Source of the DNA: Centroberyx gerrardi
Taxonomy: Eukaryota; Chordata; Actinopteri; Beryciformes; Berycidae
Reading direction: 5' to 3'
Assembly: GCF_048128805.1 (NCBI RefSeq)
Contig: NC_136008.1
Span: forward strand, 15,789,572 to 15,853,571
DNA: 64,000 nucleotides
Shown: positions 10,315 through 25,670 of the stretch, piece after piece
Layout: the number at the start of each line of letters is the position of its first letter
How positions within the stretch are numbered: position 1 is the first letter of the stretch
The notes under the pieces: model-generated
The model's database searches: none
What the model saw: only the letters and a program-made list of their open reading frames with translations
Told to the model about the DNA's origin: nothing
Position numbers and translations under genes: made by a program

Positions 10315-13300
10315 GTAAGAGCTTTATGTTTAATCGTAATAACTGAGCCATTAATAATTGTTATTGCTTTGAAAAATAGATTGAGAAAAAAGCTGGCAGA
10401 AAACTAAAATAAAAATAAAAATCAAGGCATTATTAACCTTCAGTTGCATTTGAGACCAGGAAGATACACTGTTTCAAAGTAGAATTAAGTAAAATGAAAT
10501 AAAAGCAAAAGTTTGAGAAATTGGGAAGAAGTTGATATAGTAGCTATGATATTAAGTAAAAGCATTAAAGTATTAAAGTAAAAGCTTTTTTCTCTTTTGC
10601 CATCTGGATATTCAGGATATTTTGTTATTATCCTTTATCAGAGATTACAAATAAGTAGAGTTAACACTTGCAACTTACAATTTTCATCAGAAATTATTAA
10701 CTAATCTGTGATAAATAAAAGTTTTGTTCATGTCAAATCTGGAAAATCTGAATATAATCATACTGCACATTCTACCGAAGGACCTTGAATAGCCAAGTCA
10801 AACACTGGACAAGGGAAATAATCCGGGCACAACATAAAAATAAGACAATTACAAAATAGCAAAGACTGAGTGTGTTGTTTAGTAACTGATGCAGATTTAA
10901 CTTCTACACGTCCCTACAAGTGTTCAACTTGATTAGGGTCTAACTGCTTACCTCCTTGCAATGAAAATGTGACATGATGCAGCCAGTTTGTTTTGACATT
11001 TGTTGCATGTGCTCAAGGTGAAATATTCCTCTGTTAATGATTATGATAAAGTAGTAAGTAAAGTGGTTTAAATGACAGGAATCATATTAAAAACAGTGAG
11101 CAGCGCATACAATCGACAGTTTGGCCTAAATTCTAATTTCGAGATCAAGATACCTGTTTTATATTTGTCCCTCTGCACTTTTGTACTAATAGCAGCCCAG
11201 TCTGCACTCTCATGCTTGTTCCTCCTTTTCCCAAGACAAACATACAGCTATAGTGTGAATACTTTATCTTCTGCATAGACTCCAGTGAATATCAAGTCTA
11301 TTATGAGCAGTGTCAGTGCCATGATGGCCCTTGTGAGGGGGTATTTTTGTATTGTGCGTTTACATGAAGGGAGCAGTAATTGATAGTTATTGATGTTTAC
11401 CTCTCAGTGGCCTTTTTGTCACGCATTCAGGTCGAGAGCAGAAATCCACAGCACACATTGTCTAAGAGGGCCGTGTTCCCCGCCTCAGGGGTTCGCCGTG
11501 ATCCCACCTTGAACTTGCGCTGTCAAAGGCCCAGGCCAGGGAGCTGGAGGTTTGAGTTGCTGCGCATGTTTGTGCTTGCTGTAACCCCGTATGCCTTTGC
11601 ACCCCAACCCCTCTTTTCCTCACCATATTGTTTAAATTCTAATATGTGGTCTACCTGGAGAATTCCTCCCCAGTTCCTCTTGAAATCGAACTCCGGCCCC
11701 TAATCCTTCCCCTCTCTCACATCGGGATATAGTTAATGTAAAGTGTAACCAAATTTCCTCTGCTAAACTAAAACATCTATATCAAATGAGAGCCAAGTGC
11801 CCCTTCCAAGGAAAGGGCGTTGAGTACTGATAATTTGAAGTGTGAAAGCTATTGGATAATTCGCAGAGGCATTCACAGAATCCATGTTTCAGTGTTTTAT
11901 GCGTCATATGGTTTGGATTTCCTGGTAAATGTGATGAAATGATCTAGGCCTTTTTTAGAAACAGGAAGATAAAGAAATCATTCATGGGTCCAGTTTTTGC
12001 ACGATCCCTGTCCTGATATTCATAGACGCACTATATCAGTTCTGTTATATCAGTGCTATAGTGATATGTGATTTTGTGGTTTGTTGTTAAGGTTTGGAAT
12101 TAGATAGACCAAGTGATTTACATAGGTGTTGAACAATAATTAGTTATGCCTGAAAATGTGTGAATAGAGGTTTTTGGAAACAAGTGAAAATTCTATGCAA
12201 GTAACTTTATTTGAGATAAAATTGTGGCCTTAAATGTTGGCTGAAGCCATGAACAATCAGCGGCACGTGCAAACTTTTTGAAGTCGTGGTTCTTGTACTT
12301 GCCATCGTCCCTCGGTCTAGTTAGTGCTCAATGTCCAGAACTTCATCAGTAATGTTAGTCATGTTTGGAATCTGAGGTAAACAGTTTTCACTTTGAGGTT
12401 TCGTTGTGTCAAAGCAGACCAGGTGAGAGTCCAGGGGCCCATTAGAAGAGACGGAGTGAACTGGTGAAAGAAAGAGAGAACCAGTGCTCATTGCTCTCTG
12501 ACAGAGAGACCCTGTCCAGACCCTTTTCTGCAGGCTCAGTCATGAAGTATAGCTTGTTAGGAAAACAGCACTGCTTAGCATAACACAATATTTGAATGTT
12601 TTGACTGTGCTAGAGGAAATAGTCTGTACCCGTGAAAAAGACACACATGTATATAGTGTATGAAGGTATTCATGCTCAACACTGCCTTAAATTTCTGATG
12701 CGTTTAAATACCCATACATTGATGGTGGCAGGTAAGAGACTTTGTTGGTGTTGTGTGTGTGCGTGTGTGTCATAGATGAGGACGATATGGTAGAGTACCA
12801 TCATCACCGTGAATAGAAGTTCCAGTCATCTCTCATGTATTAATTATTAGATTCTTAACAAACCCTTTTGAACCGTTTGTGTTGTTAGCTGTAAAGCCTG
12901 ACGGAGTGAGTAGAAAACAACAGAAGTTATGTCGTTGCCCTCTTTTTACCTTTTTAGCCCCATTGCCTTCTTTTTAGCTTTGCTTTTGAGGTGTCAGAAT
13001 AGAAAAGCTCAGCGTTGTTAAACAGTCAACTTTCACAATTAACCCAGGCGTTATTCAAATTGTTTGTTAACACTTAATTAACTTACAGGAGTGCAAAATG
13101 AGTGTCCATAACTCTATAGACATCCTGGTCATTCACATGCTCCTGTCATCCTCACTTAATATGCTTTGCGGTGCCGGGTGTCTGCGTGAGTACTGGCCTG
13201 TTGGTGTTTTTGTGCTGGTGGTGGTGTGTGTCATGGTGATGGGGATAGTTTACACTGCGGTGAACTGGACAGTGATACGCTTCCATCAAAGAGACACACA

Positions 13301-16300
13301 CTGTGACACAACAGGCAACAGTCACCCAGTATGATATTAGAGACAAGACCAGAAAGACACTTGAACACTCTCTAAGAGGTACAACATTGTACCTGGGATG
13401 TATCACTTTGTCTCTGGGGCAATATCCTAAATCATACCTTTTCTCATAAAAATGGTGCAAATGTATTTCTACCTTTTATACCTTAAGAGAGTACATGGTA
13501 ATATGTTAACAACTGTTGATGAAGCTCAGGAGGGAACATTTATGTTATTTGTTCTTTTCTAACTTTAAAGTGAAAATATTTATGAGAGCGAGGCATCACG
13601 TGTACATTTTCAAATCCAACGATTGTTTTCAGTTGCACACCAAAGCCTTTAAGTGCTTGCCTGTAAAAATAAGCAGTCAAAATACACCTGTTTTTCTGTT
13701 TTTTCTCCGCCATCCTGCCATCTGGATAAGCCACAGCGCTGGGCTACCATGGATGGAATAAAGTCATGCTTTTTCTTTAAATATTTTTAAGCTCAATACA
13801 AAGCTTGCCAATAGGCCTGCATTTTTGTTGTTGTGCACGCCTGGGTGTGCACTGTTCAGTTTCTGTAAGTGACTGGAGGGGCTGGAGAACTTTCACAGAA
13901 TTTGTGGGCCCTTAATTTTTATAAGAGCTTCAAATCTGTTCAGTTTATCTCTGGATTCACTTTAGGTCTTTTACAACAAAGTACCAGGCATTCCTCTTTG
14001 CTGGGAAACGTTGCCCTCTCTGTCACTCTCAATTAAAAAAGCATCTATAACTAACAAAGCCGTTGCAAATTTGGCATGATGCATGGCTATGTCTACAGTA
14101 TACTGAGCAATTACTCACAAAGCACACATTTGGCAGCGCTTGCAGGTAAACAAATATACTGTCCAGTTATTTGTGAGCTGTAAAACTGTCTCATGTGTTT
14201 TTGAAGTTGTTTTTTTAGAACAAACAAACTGGCTTTCCGACTGATCACTCTCTAGCCCTCATCCCCTGTGCTTCTGTTTCTCATGCACTGCTGCTCTGCC
14301 ACCACTTCCTCTTCTTGCTCTCAGCATGAGCATGAGGATGTTAGAGATTGAACTGAACAACTGAATTAAACATTTTAATGACTGCGATTTGTCTGGCACT
14401 TGAAAATACACTGCCCCCTCTCAAAAAAGTTATTAGATGAGATTTAAGTGTCTGTTCTTGTCTAAAATTCAATATGTCTCACTGCATACCCAAATTGGTG
14501 AAAATTGATTTTTAAATTACTGTAGGATAACAGTCGGATAGGCTAGACCAGAGGCCACAAGATTAGCCAATAGTAATTAAAATTTTTAAGGAGGGCCACA
14601 TTCATCCATAGCAATATATTGTTGTTGTTGTTGTTGTTTTTATGAATGGCTGTTATAGCCTATATCACTACAAGAAAAATAGAATCCACATTGTAATAAA
14701 AAGTCCAACCATTAGTGTGGACTATTTAGATCTTTCACCACATGCAGTGAATGAAAATGTGGCAAATGAAGCTCGTAAAATGATGCACTTCAATTATTGC
14801 ATCCAGCGTTTGCGGGCCTTTAAAACCCGAAACTTTGCCCTTGATGCCATTTCAACGGATTCTACATTGCTGCGGGGTGGGAATGCTGTATGTTTATTAC
14901 TGAAAATAACCATTGAGCTATTTTCAGGTGCATTGGCAATATTCTGTCTAGAATAAAACAATGTGTGCTGGCGGGTAAACTCAAGTCATTCACTTCCCCT
15001 CCTCGTTTTCCTCCTTGCCTTTGTTTGTAGTTTTATGAGGAGTTGGCTGGAGTGATGAACTCAGAGCAGGAAAGGCCATTCGTGTGCAGCGCTCCTGGCT
15101 GTTCTCAGGTGAGTGTGTCAAGACAGGACCACACCGTGTGTGTGTGTGTGTGTCTGTGTGTGTGTGTCTGTAATATGAAGAGGAGTACGTTGAGGAGGCC
15201 TGGGGAGTAGGTTACTGCCTCACGCAAAAGGGAGAAACAGAATAGCATGGAATTGAGTGAAACACTAACTGTAAATAAAGCTGCTTTTCTGCTGCAGGTG
15301 TAAAAAACCTAGAGAAAGAAATGTTTTTTGAAGTCAGTACAGCAGCTGTCGCTTTTTTGTAAGGATGCACTCTAGAGATGAAAAATGACGGCGAATGTTA
15401 TTTTGGTTTAAGCCTCCAGTTTATGGGTTCTTTTGACAGTATTATAATAGAGTCATAGAACATTGTATTTCCCTTTTGTACGTATGGTTACGATTCTTTT
15501 CACGCTCTTTTTTTTTGTTTTCTTGCTCAACAGCGATTCCCCACGGAGGACCATCTGATGATACATCGACACAAACATGAGATGACTCTTAAGTTCCCCT
15601 CCATAAAGAATGACAACATGTTATCAGGTGAGTTACAGCTACATCAATACAGATTCACGCTATCTCAGCAGGGCACACAGGGGACTCGTAGTTTGTTTGC
15701 AGGTGTGTGCAGCAGTGACTCATGCTCAGACACACCTGTCTATCATCAGAAAACTTTACGGCGTGTCTATACAAGTTGTTTACAGTAATGTAAATCATAT
15801 GACGCACGTTACCTCGCAGCTCAGCTATATTCAGTGCATGCCGCTTCTGCACACTTCAGCAGCACAAAGAGACGCTGACGTATGACTAAAAGAAATTAGC
15901 ATGTTAAGCTAAATGTCCTGCCAAGGTAACATTTCTCTTCCTCGCTGCTTTGCGTGATTTACATCCTCTCAAGATCAGAGCTCTCATTAGTCTGGAGGAG
16001 GTGGGAGAGGTGGTTCACCGCCATTATGAGGGGGGGGGGGGGGACAAGGTGTAGCTCAGGTGACATGTTGATCTACATGAAACATTGATCTACAGTTCAA
16101 AGAAACATCACATTTATAGATTGTGTACAGCACCTACAAGTGTCACCCCAAGGCCAAACCATAACTCTAGTCCTCTGTTCCTCGACATGGCTCTGCAGCA
16201 GCGGACTAGGGTACACAGCGCTCTAGCCACGCTGCTGAGATTGTGTCTTCTTTATTATTTACACTCAGTGGACAGCGGGATCGGATTTTCTAGGCCGGGT

Positions 16301-19300
16301 GTCCTTATCCCCCGTTATCTGAGTTACAGCTCTGACCATTTCTCTTATTGAGACCTTGGACCCAGAGGATAAAATAGTCAATGGTTATAAGTCACATTGC
16401 TGTTAGAACTCGGTAACATAACTTCAGCTGGTCACCAAAAGACATTTAAGCAGTCTACTCCTTATCTTTTATCTTGATATAATTGCGCACCTAAAGTTTA
16501 TCTCCTGTTCATCTTCAACTGAAAATTGACACTGCCCTCTTTTTTTACCAATAGAGCTTGAGTTAAGCTCTCAGCCTCCCAAATGGGAAAACTATATTTT
16601 GGGCAAAACTGTATTTTGGGTACACAGGTCATGATGAAAGTTTGAGTCAATCCCCAGTCTAGCTAGAATGGATAAACAGACCATGAAGTATGCTTTTAGC
16701 CTTTGAAACGGGCTTGATCCTAAAATCACATTCAACTGTCTGAAACCTGATCTGTGCGCACCCCCCACAAAGTCAAGTTGAATACCATGGCTTGACTGAG
16801 CTGAACAAATGAGACCCCCTTGCAGTAGGTGGGATCTGGACTTTATCAACGCAAATGGCTCTGTCAAGGCTAGTATCTCTCTCTAACAGTATGAAAGTAA
16901 TGGAGGGGGTTTCAATAATCATTATAAATGCTTATCAACAATGTACATGGTGTGGCACAGGGTATTAGTCTCTTATTTTGCATACTACTATATTCCTTGT
17001 GCTATGTTCTTGTATGTACAGCCTGACAAATAAACACTATTGAGAGTAACTGGTTTTGAAGCTGGACTCATGTGTCTTCCTTGATTCCCAGACCAGACGC
17101 CCACACCGACACGCTTCTTGAAGAACTGCGAGGAGGTGGGACTGTTCAGTGAGCTGGACTGCTCCATTGAGCAGGAGTTTCGCAAGGCCCAGGAGGAGGA
17201 GGACAACAAACAGGTACTGGAGAGTAGAGAGCACAGCTCAGCCTGGGGAAACCCAAGGTGAGCCCGCAGCCGGGGTGAGGTCAGATGGCTGTAAACTGTG
17301 TTGTCCCTTGTTATCTTGTGCCGTCATCAGTCATTCCACTAACCACAGCCCACATGCTGCGAACAGATACACACACTTTTCATAGACCCAAAACACTTAG
17401 GGCACGGACTCACATAACCACACACTGCTCATTTGCCAAAAAGCAGATAACCACAGGTATGTATACACAACCGACTGTCTTGCCAAATTTTCTCTTTCTT
17501 GTACAAACAGGATAGTCATATGTTACGTTTCCAGCCCTCACTGTGTCCCAGACACCATGCGCCCCATCCCCATCGGTCTTGTTGACAGTGACAGACAGGG
17601 CCGGCAGGTGGAGATTTCTCACCCACCACAGGTGAGGGGAGAGGAGATCAGGTTCTCCACCTGTAACTTCAAACAGCTCTCCAGTCACCTCTCAGGCAGG
17701 GAGTCTTATTTCCTCCCAGACGCAAAGATTGACCCCTGGGAGACAACTTTTGTGACAGCAATACAAGACTTTGCCAGACAGTCACGCATATGCAGCCTGT
17801 TGCGACCTCAGCAGAGTCTCAAAGCGGCGAGGTCTGACAGACGGGTGATCATTTATGCATTATGGATCCGCCCTGCATGGGGCACCTCTACCTGGAACAC
17901 GGGTGCTAGTCAAATCACCACAAGACAGACTGCTTATCTAATGTCTGGAGAGATGCACATGCATGCTGGAGCTGCGCTGTCGTCTGGGTGGTTTGGCTCT
18001 GGAGCTCGTCTGCGCTCAGGTCAGCCACGTCTAGCCTCCCCAGCCTGTGTGGTTTATGATGGGAGGCTCTGCTAAGTCAGCAGGAGGCGAGTCAGAGCAA
18101 GACTCTCTGGGAGTGCATAGCACAGGCAAGAAAGATAAGGAGTGCTGGCTTGAAAATTCAAGGAACAGCAGTTGTCCCATCAATAGAAAAAATGCAGTCA
18201 TATACAGACACCCTCATACCAGTAAAAGAGTGATTGCTTTGGCTGTATTGATAATCTTTTAATTTCTTTATGGTCAATATCTGATGTTAGGTAGACCACA
18301 GGTATTTTTGGTGGCTGTTTTAGATTTGGCTTTTTGGTATGAAAGCCAAGACATGTTTGTGAGGCTTAGGGATATATTTTCACTTACAAGGTTATTTTGG
18401 AATATATTTGCCATTACTTGTACCAAGGGCAAAATAAACAAACTATCCTGCTGGGTAAATAACAATAAGGAAACCTGGTCTTCATTAGGCTCTCCATTTT
18501 TCCCCACCTCCACTTAGGAAAAGTCAGTGGATGATAGTTTACATAGTTCCTCATTACACATTCAAGCTGGCTGTATGGAGCCAAGCAGTTGTAATGCTTG
18601 AGTTGTGCTGAACATACAACTTGCCGGAGAAAAAAAAGTGATACTCTTTGACAGCTTCTAACCGTGTATACTCTTCTCACTCTTCTCTCCCCTCCCTTAC
18701 TGCAGAGCATCTCACTACACGGCCAGGCAGGCCAGCACCAGCAGTCCCACGCACGGATGGCCAACCACGACACCAGCATAGTGATCCAGCAGGCGCTGCC
18801 GTCTCCTCAGTCCAGCTCCGTCATCACTCAGGCTCCATCCACAAACAGACAGATAGGGTGAGTGAGAACCAAGAGAGCAACAGCAAGATATTACTGACTT
18901 GCATCTACTTTGGACTGCATATGAAGAGAATGTAGGTTTTATTAGATAAGTGGCAGAAAGAGAGGGAATATTCTTGTGTTTTTATCTCTGTGTGCCGTGA
19001 CACTGACTTTTTTGCTGTCAAATGGTTGAGCCACTGTTAAGAGCTGATGATGGTCTGAAAATTGTCTGAGAAGCACAGTGACAGGAGTGTGTCTCCTCAC
19101 CTCAAGTGTGCCCCCGTTATAGCGACAGCCTTAGGCTTGGCCTGGTCCCATTGTCTCCGTGCTGATTGTCATCCCTCTGTACTCTCTGAGGTAATGTCAG
19201 TGTTTCGTTACATTCGGAGCAGTGTGTGGGGCTGGCGATTCATGTTTTGCTGTTCATTCAGCATTGTCCCACAGCAGAGCATGTCAAGAGGGTCCCAGAG

Positions 19301-22300
19301 GACGGGATGAGGTCATCGCCGAGGCCTCGGCCGTGACTGCTTTTACAACGGTTTAGCGTTTCATGCTCTAAAATAGTCCCTTTCACTGTATGGGAATGGT
19401 GACCACAGCCTTAGAGCTCTGTTTCCCTGCCATTTTTCACTGCCGTGCCACAGATGTAATAACAGCAAGCCGTACGATGCGATGCTCTGTCAGGTTTTTA
19501 CTGCTTGTGTGTAGTTGCCATGGATTTGTTCATAGAGTTTAAAGCGTTTACTCTTGTATTTTTGTTGCCAATCGCAGTCCTCATCAGACCTTGTACTGAA
19601 GGACTCATATGTGGTAAATTTGGTGTGGGTGTGTCAGGCATTGATTTTATAAACCCCACCAACCCCCACGGGGCTAGCTTTTTGTGGGTAACGCCTTTCT
19701 TGTGTTTGCCTTCCTCTGCTGACCTGTGCCTAGTTTTTGTCTTTATATATCAGTAACATAATCAGGACCTGGGCTGTTCACGCATACACATACGCATACA
19801 CATACACATACACATCTCTTTCACTTCTTCACTTCTTTATACATGTAAATATGCAATGACACAAATTGTATCCACAAACTCTTAGTTTCAGTATCATCAC
19901 CAATTACAGAAGGCTTTAATTCTATAATTAATGATGATGTAACTGTGCCTAGTTTTAAGCCTACAGTGTCGAATTCTAACACAAGTTGGACTTAAAATGC
20001 ATGTTGCCTTCAAACTTGTGCCAGGCTGTGTTACTGTAAACCAGGCCTGTGGCAAGCTAGTTGGGTGTTGAGATGGCTCAGTGTTAGGCCTGCGCTGTGT
20101 TGAGGTCGTCCTGTGTAGATTTACAGCTTGAGGAGCTAGTGAATATTGGATGGGAGGCCCATCACTAAGCCTGACTGACACCCCGTCAGGCTCTTTGTCC
20201 AGGACAGGGATGGAATTTCATCCACTTGGAGGAGCAGCAATCACTGCCAGTAACAGAGACTTTGCCGGGCCTGCTTCACCTGAGTTTACCTGTCATTAAA
20301 AACTCCTCACTTTGCCGAAGCACAGACTCCCCACTTCACCCTCTTCATAGTCCTTTACAGTCACAGATCCTTCACTGACTTGCTGAGAGACTGGTGGTTT
20401 TAATGCTTGCACACAGTAAAAAATATTTTGTGATAATCAGAGGTGGTATGGCACGTGGTCGTGGTTTCCAGCCACAGACTGGCTTATAAGCACCAGCGAC
20501 AGTTTTCTGTTGCACGTTATTTGAAGCAGTACTTGAGGCTGTCTGCACTAGTCAGTGCACTATCAGACCTACAGTTGCATATATATGATCATAAATCCTG
20601 AAAATGAAGGGACAAAGCCAGGATTACTCAGATCTATGACAAGAGGGAGAGACAGACATTGTATTCCACAGAATTACCTGCTGGCTGTAAGACCAAGAGA
20701 AGTGCAGAGAGGGGGTTGCCCAAACTGTACAGGAGTCAGTTGTTTACAACGACGATGGAAGCTTATCACATGAATAGGAAGGCCCGTCTGGATGAGTAGA
20801 TTCACACGACAGACAACTGATCTGGAAATGTTCACATCAGTGGGAAACTGGGTTGAGGAAACCCCTTTACTGAGAAACAGTGGTTCCACAGGAAGCCATT
20901 AGGGCAGCTGAAGGCTCTGTGCACAGGGTCTCTCCACAGGAACTTCCTACTCACACAACAGGCCGGACACTTCACAAGCTAGCTGTGCTCTGCCCAGGTT
21001 GATAAAGAGCTAGTCAGCCTACTGGAGGTCAGATGAGTGGTTCCCTATGCCTGTGATAAGTCTTTGTTGTCCTGTTAAGCCACCTCAAGTGTAATTGATG
21101 TAATATGGTTTGATTTGCCATGTCTGAAGAAAAGCCAATCGTGCCGTAGTAGAAGTTGTTCCTTTAACCCACAGTGGGAAATTCCTTTATTGTGCGCATG
21201 TTTATGCATAGTTTTAACTGCAGTAACTTGAGAGACAATTCAGAGACAGTTATCCATAGCAAGAATGGACAGGTTTGGGTATGTGATTGTTGCAGACTTA
21301 TAAAGCTTTTTAACTTGACACACTTTGTGGAGCTCTGTGGAGCAAAGATCTCGCTGAGTGAAGAGAAATCACCAGGCAAAATCAGTTTAATCTAGGTTCC
21401 ATCTGTTTTCTCGGTTCTCGGCCCTGCTGAACGCGCAGCGTGGAGCATCCAATGAATTAGGATAACAAGTCATTTTCATTGCTCCACAATGTTTACTAAA
21501 GAGCTTTGAGGCTTGGAATCAATTAGGATTGGCTTTCCTGAAGTCCATTTACTTTAGGGTTGAGCTGGGCCTGCAGCTGTGAAACCTGAGGACCTCTCTC
21601 TCTCTCTCTCTGCTCTGACAGAGTCCCTAAACAAGGCCTTTGGGGAGCAACACTGACACAAACCAGTGTTAAAACTAGGCATAAGAAACAGCCAGCAGAT
21701 CTTAATGTCACGGCTATCATTATCATACAAAGGGAAGCGGCGTCCAACAGATTTGAATGCTCTCTGCTTTAGAATTATAAACATCTGGTCCTGAGTTATG
21801 TCAGAGTTAAATGTGTTGGACGTAGCTAGTCAACCATGTGAGATACAACATTTCGTAGAGACCTCAACCTTTTGACTCGTAAGAGGAGATGTGGGGGTAG
21901 GTGGGGTAGGTGGGTGGGGGCACAAAGGCACTGAAAATGACATTCTTCTATTCTGGTTGAGTAGAGGAATTCAATCCAATCATTTCCATTACAAAGCACA
22001 ACCAACCTGAAGGCAACTGGGTTACGTGAAGTCTGATTACAGTACAGATGTAATAGAAGACCCAGTCATCAATGTCTGTTGATGCAGCATTTAAATATTT
22101 TTCTCAGTTTTGGCTGTGTAGACTTAATCACCTTAGGAACAGGTGCTTTTATTGTATGAGGACACTTCAACTTTCTCTTGAATAGTTTGAATGATAAACT
22201 CAAATGTGAATTTCCTAGGAATTTTGAGGATTGCAGCACACTAGTATAAAGGTAATCTCTGGTTTGAGTTGAGAGTCAGATCATTTGAACCTGACCTTTG

Positions 22301-24419
22301 AACCTGAGATTCCATCTTTAGTCATTTTTGCTTTCTCATCGCCTAACAGAGACAACCTTCTTCGATATTTCCTAGAATTAGACTCACTTCAAAATACAAA
22401 TCCATTGACACCAATAGCTTTCAATCTTGTGCAAAGCTGAAATAAACAATTTGTGTTTCTCTTACTTCAGTGGTCCACTGTACTCATTTTTAATTTGTAT
22501 GCCTAGAATCTTATACACAACATTAGCATATTTCTTTAATATTTCTAGATGAAGGATTTTTGTCTCTGAACTTAAATAAGCCTTGAGGTCCGAGTGCTTC
22601 ATATGGCATGCTGCCTGCAACATTAAGTGTTATGCTCTGAAGGAAGTCAATTGGTGCTTTTGTTTCCTTGCTGCTTAAAATGCACAATATTTTTCACACC
22701 TCTCAGAGCCATCAGCCTCTTGTGGTCCTTGTCTTGGCTTGTATAAGGGAAGTAAGCAGAAATAGAACTTGGGCTTCATGCTCTCTAAACCACACAGTAT
22801 CATACATGGCCTGAGTGTCAAGTGACAGAGCTGCTTTGGTCTCCATGTGTTTCTCCACAATATGTTGGTGATATGCTGAAGATTTTGTGTGGGATACCGC
22901 AGTTTCTCACCTGCCTCGGTGCTGAGAATTTTTTTTAGCTGTAAACCAGTAAAACTATTACTTAGATTTGTCTCTCAAAGAGTTTGACAAAGCCCAATTA
23001 GATGTCCTGTTGCTTAACAAAAAATAAATCATCATCATCACAGCGCACCATGGTCCCTCACCAGATATGATTCCAAAACACGCAGCTGGGTTTGTACCAA
23101 AGAGTGTTTTCTTTCTCAAAAGCTTAAAGCAAATGTGAATATCCTGAGAAAAAAATAACACAGTTTCTTCTGTGAACAATCTGTCAAATATATCTTGATT
23201 CTGACATGATCAAGTTCTACCAGCTGGTTATATGTATTAGACACCTACTGACAACCATTTCCACAAATTGCACTACCATCCACTGATGATTTTGATTCCA
23301 GATTCCACATTTTCACAAATTGCATAACACTTTTTTCCACACACAGACATGATATATGAAATGACTGTGTCTGTTGTATTTCCACTGCTATTGTGCCAGT
23401 GTCAGAACAGAGAAGTCATTGCACTGGCGAGAGTTATGTGCTTTTCATGTTTCCATGGGCAAGCTCTGACCTCATGATCCTCACAATTTAAACTAAACTT
23501 CCTTTATTATTGTTTATGATTAGATTGGATTTAGAGAATGGGTGATAAGGAGGGAGGTCCGTCCTGAGTGCAGGGGCCCTGGACGGCCGCAAAAATGCCT
23601 GGGGTGCCCTCCTGCTCCTGCTTGACAATGCCCTCGCCCACTGGCTAATGAGCAATGGTCTTTGAACCGTGTGTGTGTGTAAACTGGGGGGGTAACCAAT
23701 CCAGATAGAGTAGTAGGCAGGTACAGAGAACGGAAGAGAAAAACAAAGGTATATGTGATGAATTACAAAAAAACGGAAAGAGCGAGAGAGAAAGAGAAAG
23801 AGAGAGAGAGAGAATGCAGGATGTACATCTGACCTGAATTAAGATGAGCTCATTGTGTACTGCAGTGGGTTTAATAGTGCGTTTGTAGAGGAACGCCCAG
23901 ACTCTGTTCCCTCTCATTCCAGCGGGTCTGTGTCATCCCTGCCCCGGGGCCACCACACATGCAGGCTCCTGCACAAGCAACTCACACACACAGGGACATG
24001 CCTCACAGCTCCGGGGAGCGCAGGGATCATAGGACAGGGAAGTGTGGAAGAGGGGGGGATCAGAGGTGGATGGAGGAGAGGAAGAAGGGGATCAGGGGTG
24101 GACGGAGGAGAGGAAGAGGGGGGATTGGAGGTAGATGGAGGAGAGGAAATGAAGGATCAGGAGGGTGGAGGAGAGAAAGAGAGGGATCAGATGTGGACAG
24201 AGGAGGAGGAGAGGGTCTCAGACGAGGATGGTGGAGAGGAATACGGAGACCGGGAGGGTGGAGGAGAGGATAAGAGAGAGGTCTGGACAAGGAAAGGAAA
24301 AGAGAGATCATGTTTGGATGGAAGAGTGAATGAATGGGATCAGGAGGATAAAGGTGTGGGAAAAACTGGGTCTGTGTATGGAGACCAAGGAAGGAAAGTT
24401 AAGATGAAGACAGGATGAA

Positions 24420-24457
<38 letters not shown>

Positions 24458-25611
24458 GAGGACCTGGGTGAGACCGATGGTGGAAGAGAGGAATCAGGTG
24501 GCTGGATGAGAGGAAGAGAAGTTATCTAGAAGTGGGTTAAGGACGAGAGGGACAAAAATGGAATTCAGAACAGAGAAGTTAAAAAATAGACAGGTTATAC
24601 AAGATGACGAGCGGGTCGTGTAATAAGTAACGGGAGAAGGAGCAAAGTATCACTGAAAGTGAAACGGGCACAGTATGCCAAATGTTACAACACCAGTCAG
24701 GCGCTGTTGACAGATGCCAGCTTGTAATAAGATGACACAGTTAGTTGTTGCTGATGAACTTTTCTGATCCACTGCTGAAAGGAATGTACTCTAGTTTTGT
24801 TGAACGTGAGAGATAATCCAACTCCACTCTCCTTAACCAATGACATCTCTGGTTAAACAATCAAACCAATATGATTATTTTATAATTTGCTGAAAGGGAA
24901 TGAATACCGCTATAGACACTCTGTTGATGAGTTTCAACAGAGTGAAACGTTCCCCACCATTCCTTAACTGTGATTTGGCATGGTTTAAGTCATGTGTAGA
25001 CTCCCTGATGTGAGGACACCCCATCCCAGATCCATCCCACCATCTCTCACAGTGTAGCACCCTCCCAGCATCCATCCCTCCTCTACCCCGCTAATAAAAG
25101 TCAGCCTGTGTCGTAACCCATTAGGGCTGATTTATTTGATCAGATTCGTATTATTTCCTCAGTCCAAACCCCATGGCACTCTCCTCCCACCAGTGATTAA
25201 AGGCAGTAAATCAGGGGCAGGTCCTGTGTAGTGTTTACTCAGAGAGCCAGGCAGCTGCAAGCTGTTTGAGGCCCTTGTTTCTCCCTCTGTTTACCTCCGT
25301 TCCCATGGCGACTGCACCACCGTCTCCCGAGCGTCTGGAACTTGGCCCTGGGCTGTTTTGGTTACATTCGAAAGTTTTTAGCTGCTGTGTCTACCCAGAG
25401 CTAGCAGTGACTTCACCCAGCGAGGAGTGAGTGCAGCGATGTTGGACGAGTGAAGGAGGGAAAGAGAGGGAAAAGAGAGAGGAGGAGAGGAGGGAGGGAC
25501 GAAATCTGGGGGTAGGCAGGCAGAGGGTGGGGGGAGGGCGAAAAGCCAAGAGCATTACATCATTGCTGGAGCAGAGTCAGAAGGGAAGGATATGAGTCAG
25601 TGGACTGACTG

Positions 25612-25670
<59 letters not shown>

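Noticed and set aside
13152..13460. 102-codon minus-strand frame with His/Cys residues
   Set aside because: The His and Cys come from GTG/CAC-rich repeats; spacing does not fit a zinc finger.
15055..15057. Internal Met as the only creb5 start
   Set aside because: Kept as an alternative, but the preceding exon-encoded FYEE is conserved and the ATG microexon at 10312 joins it in frame.
23855..24418. 187-codon plus-strand frame rich in Gly and Glu
   Set aside because: It is the translation of a purine-rich minisatellite; the Gly/Glu repeats follow the DNA repeat and there is no splice or start context.
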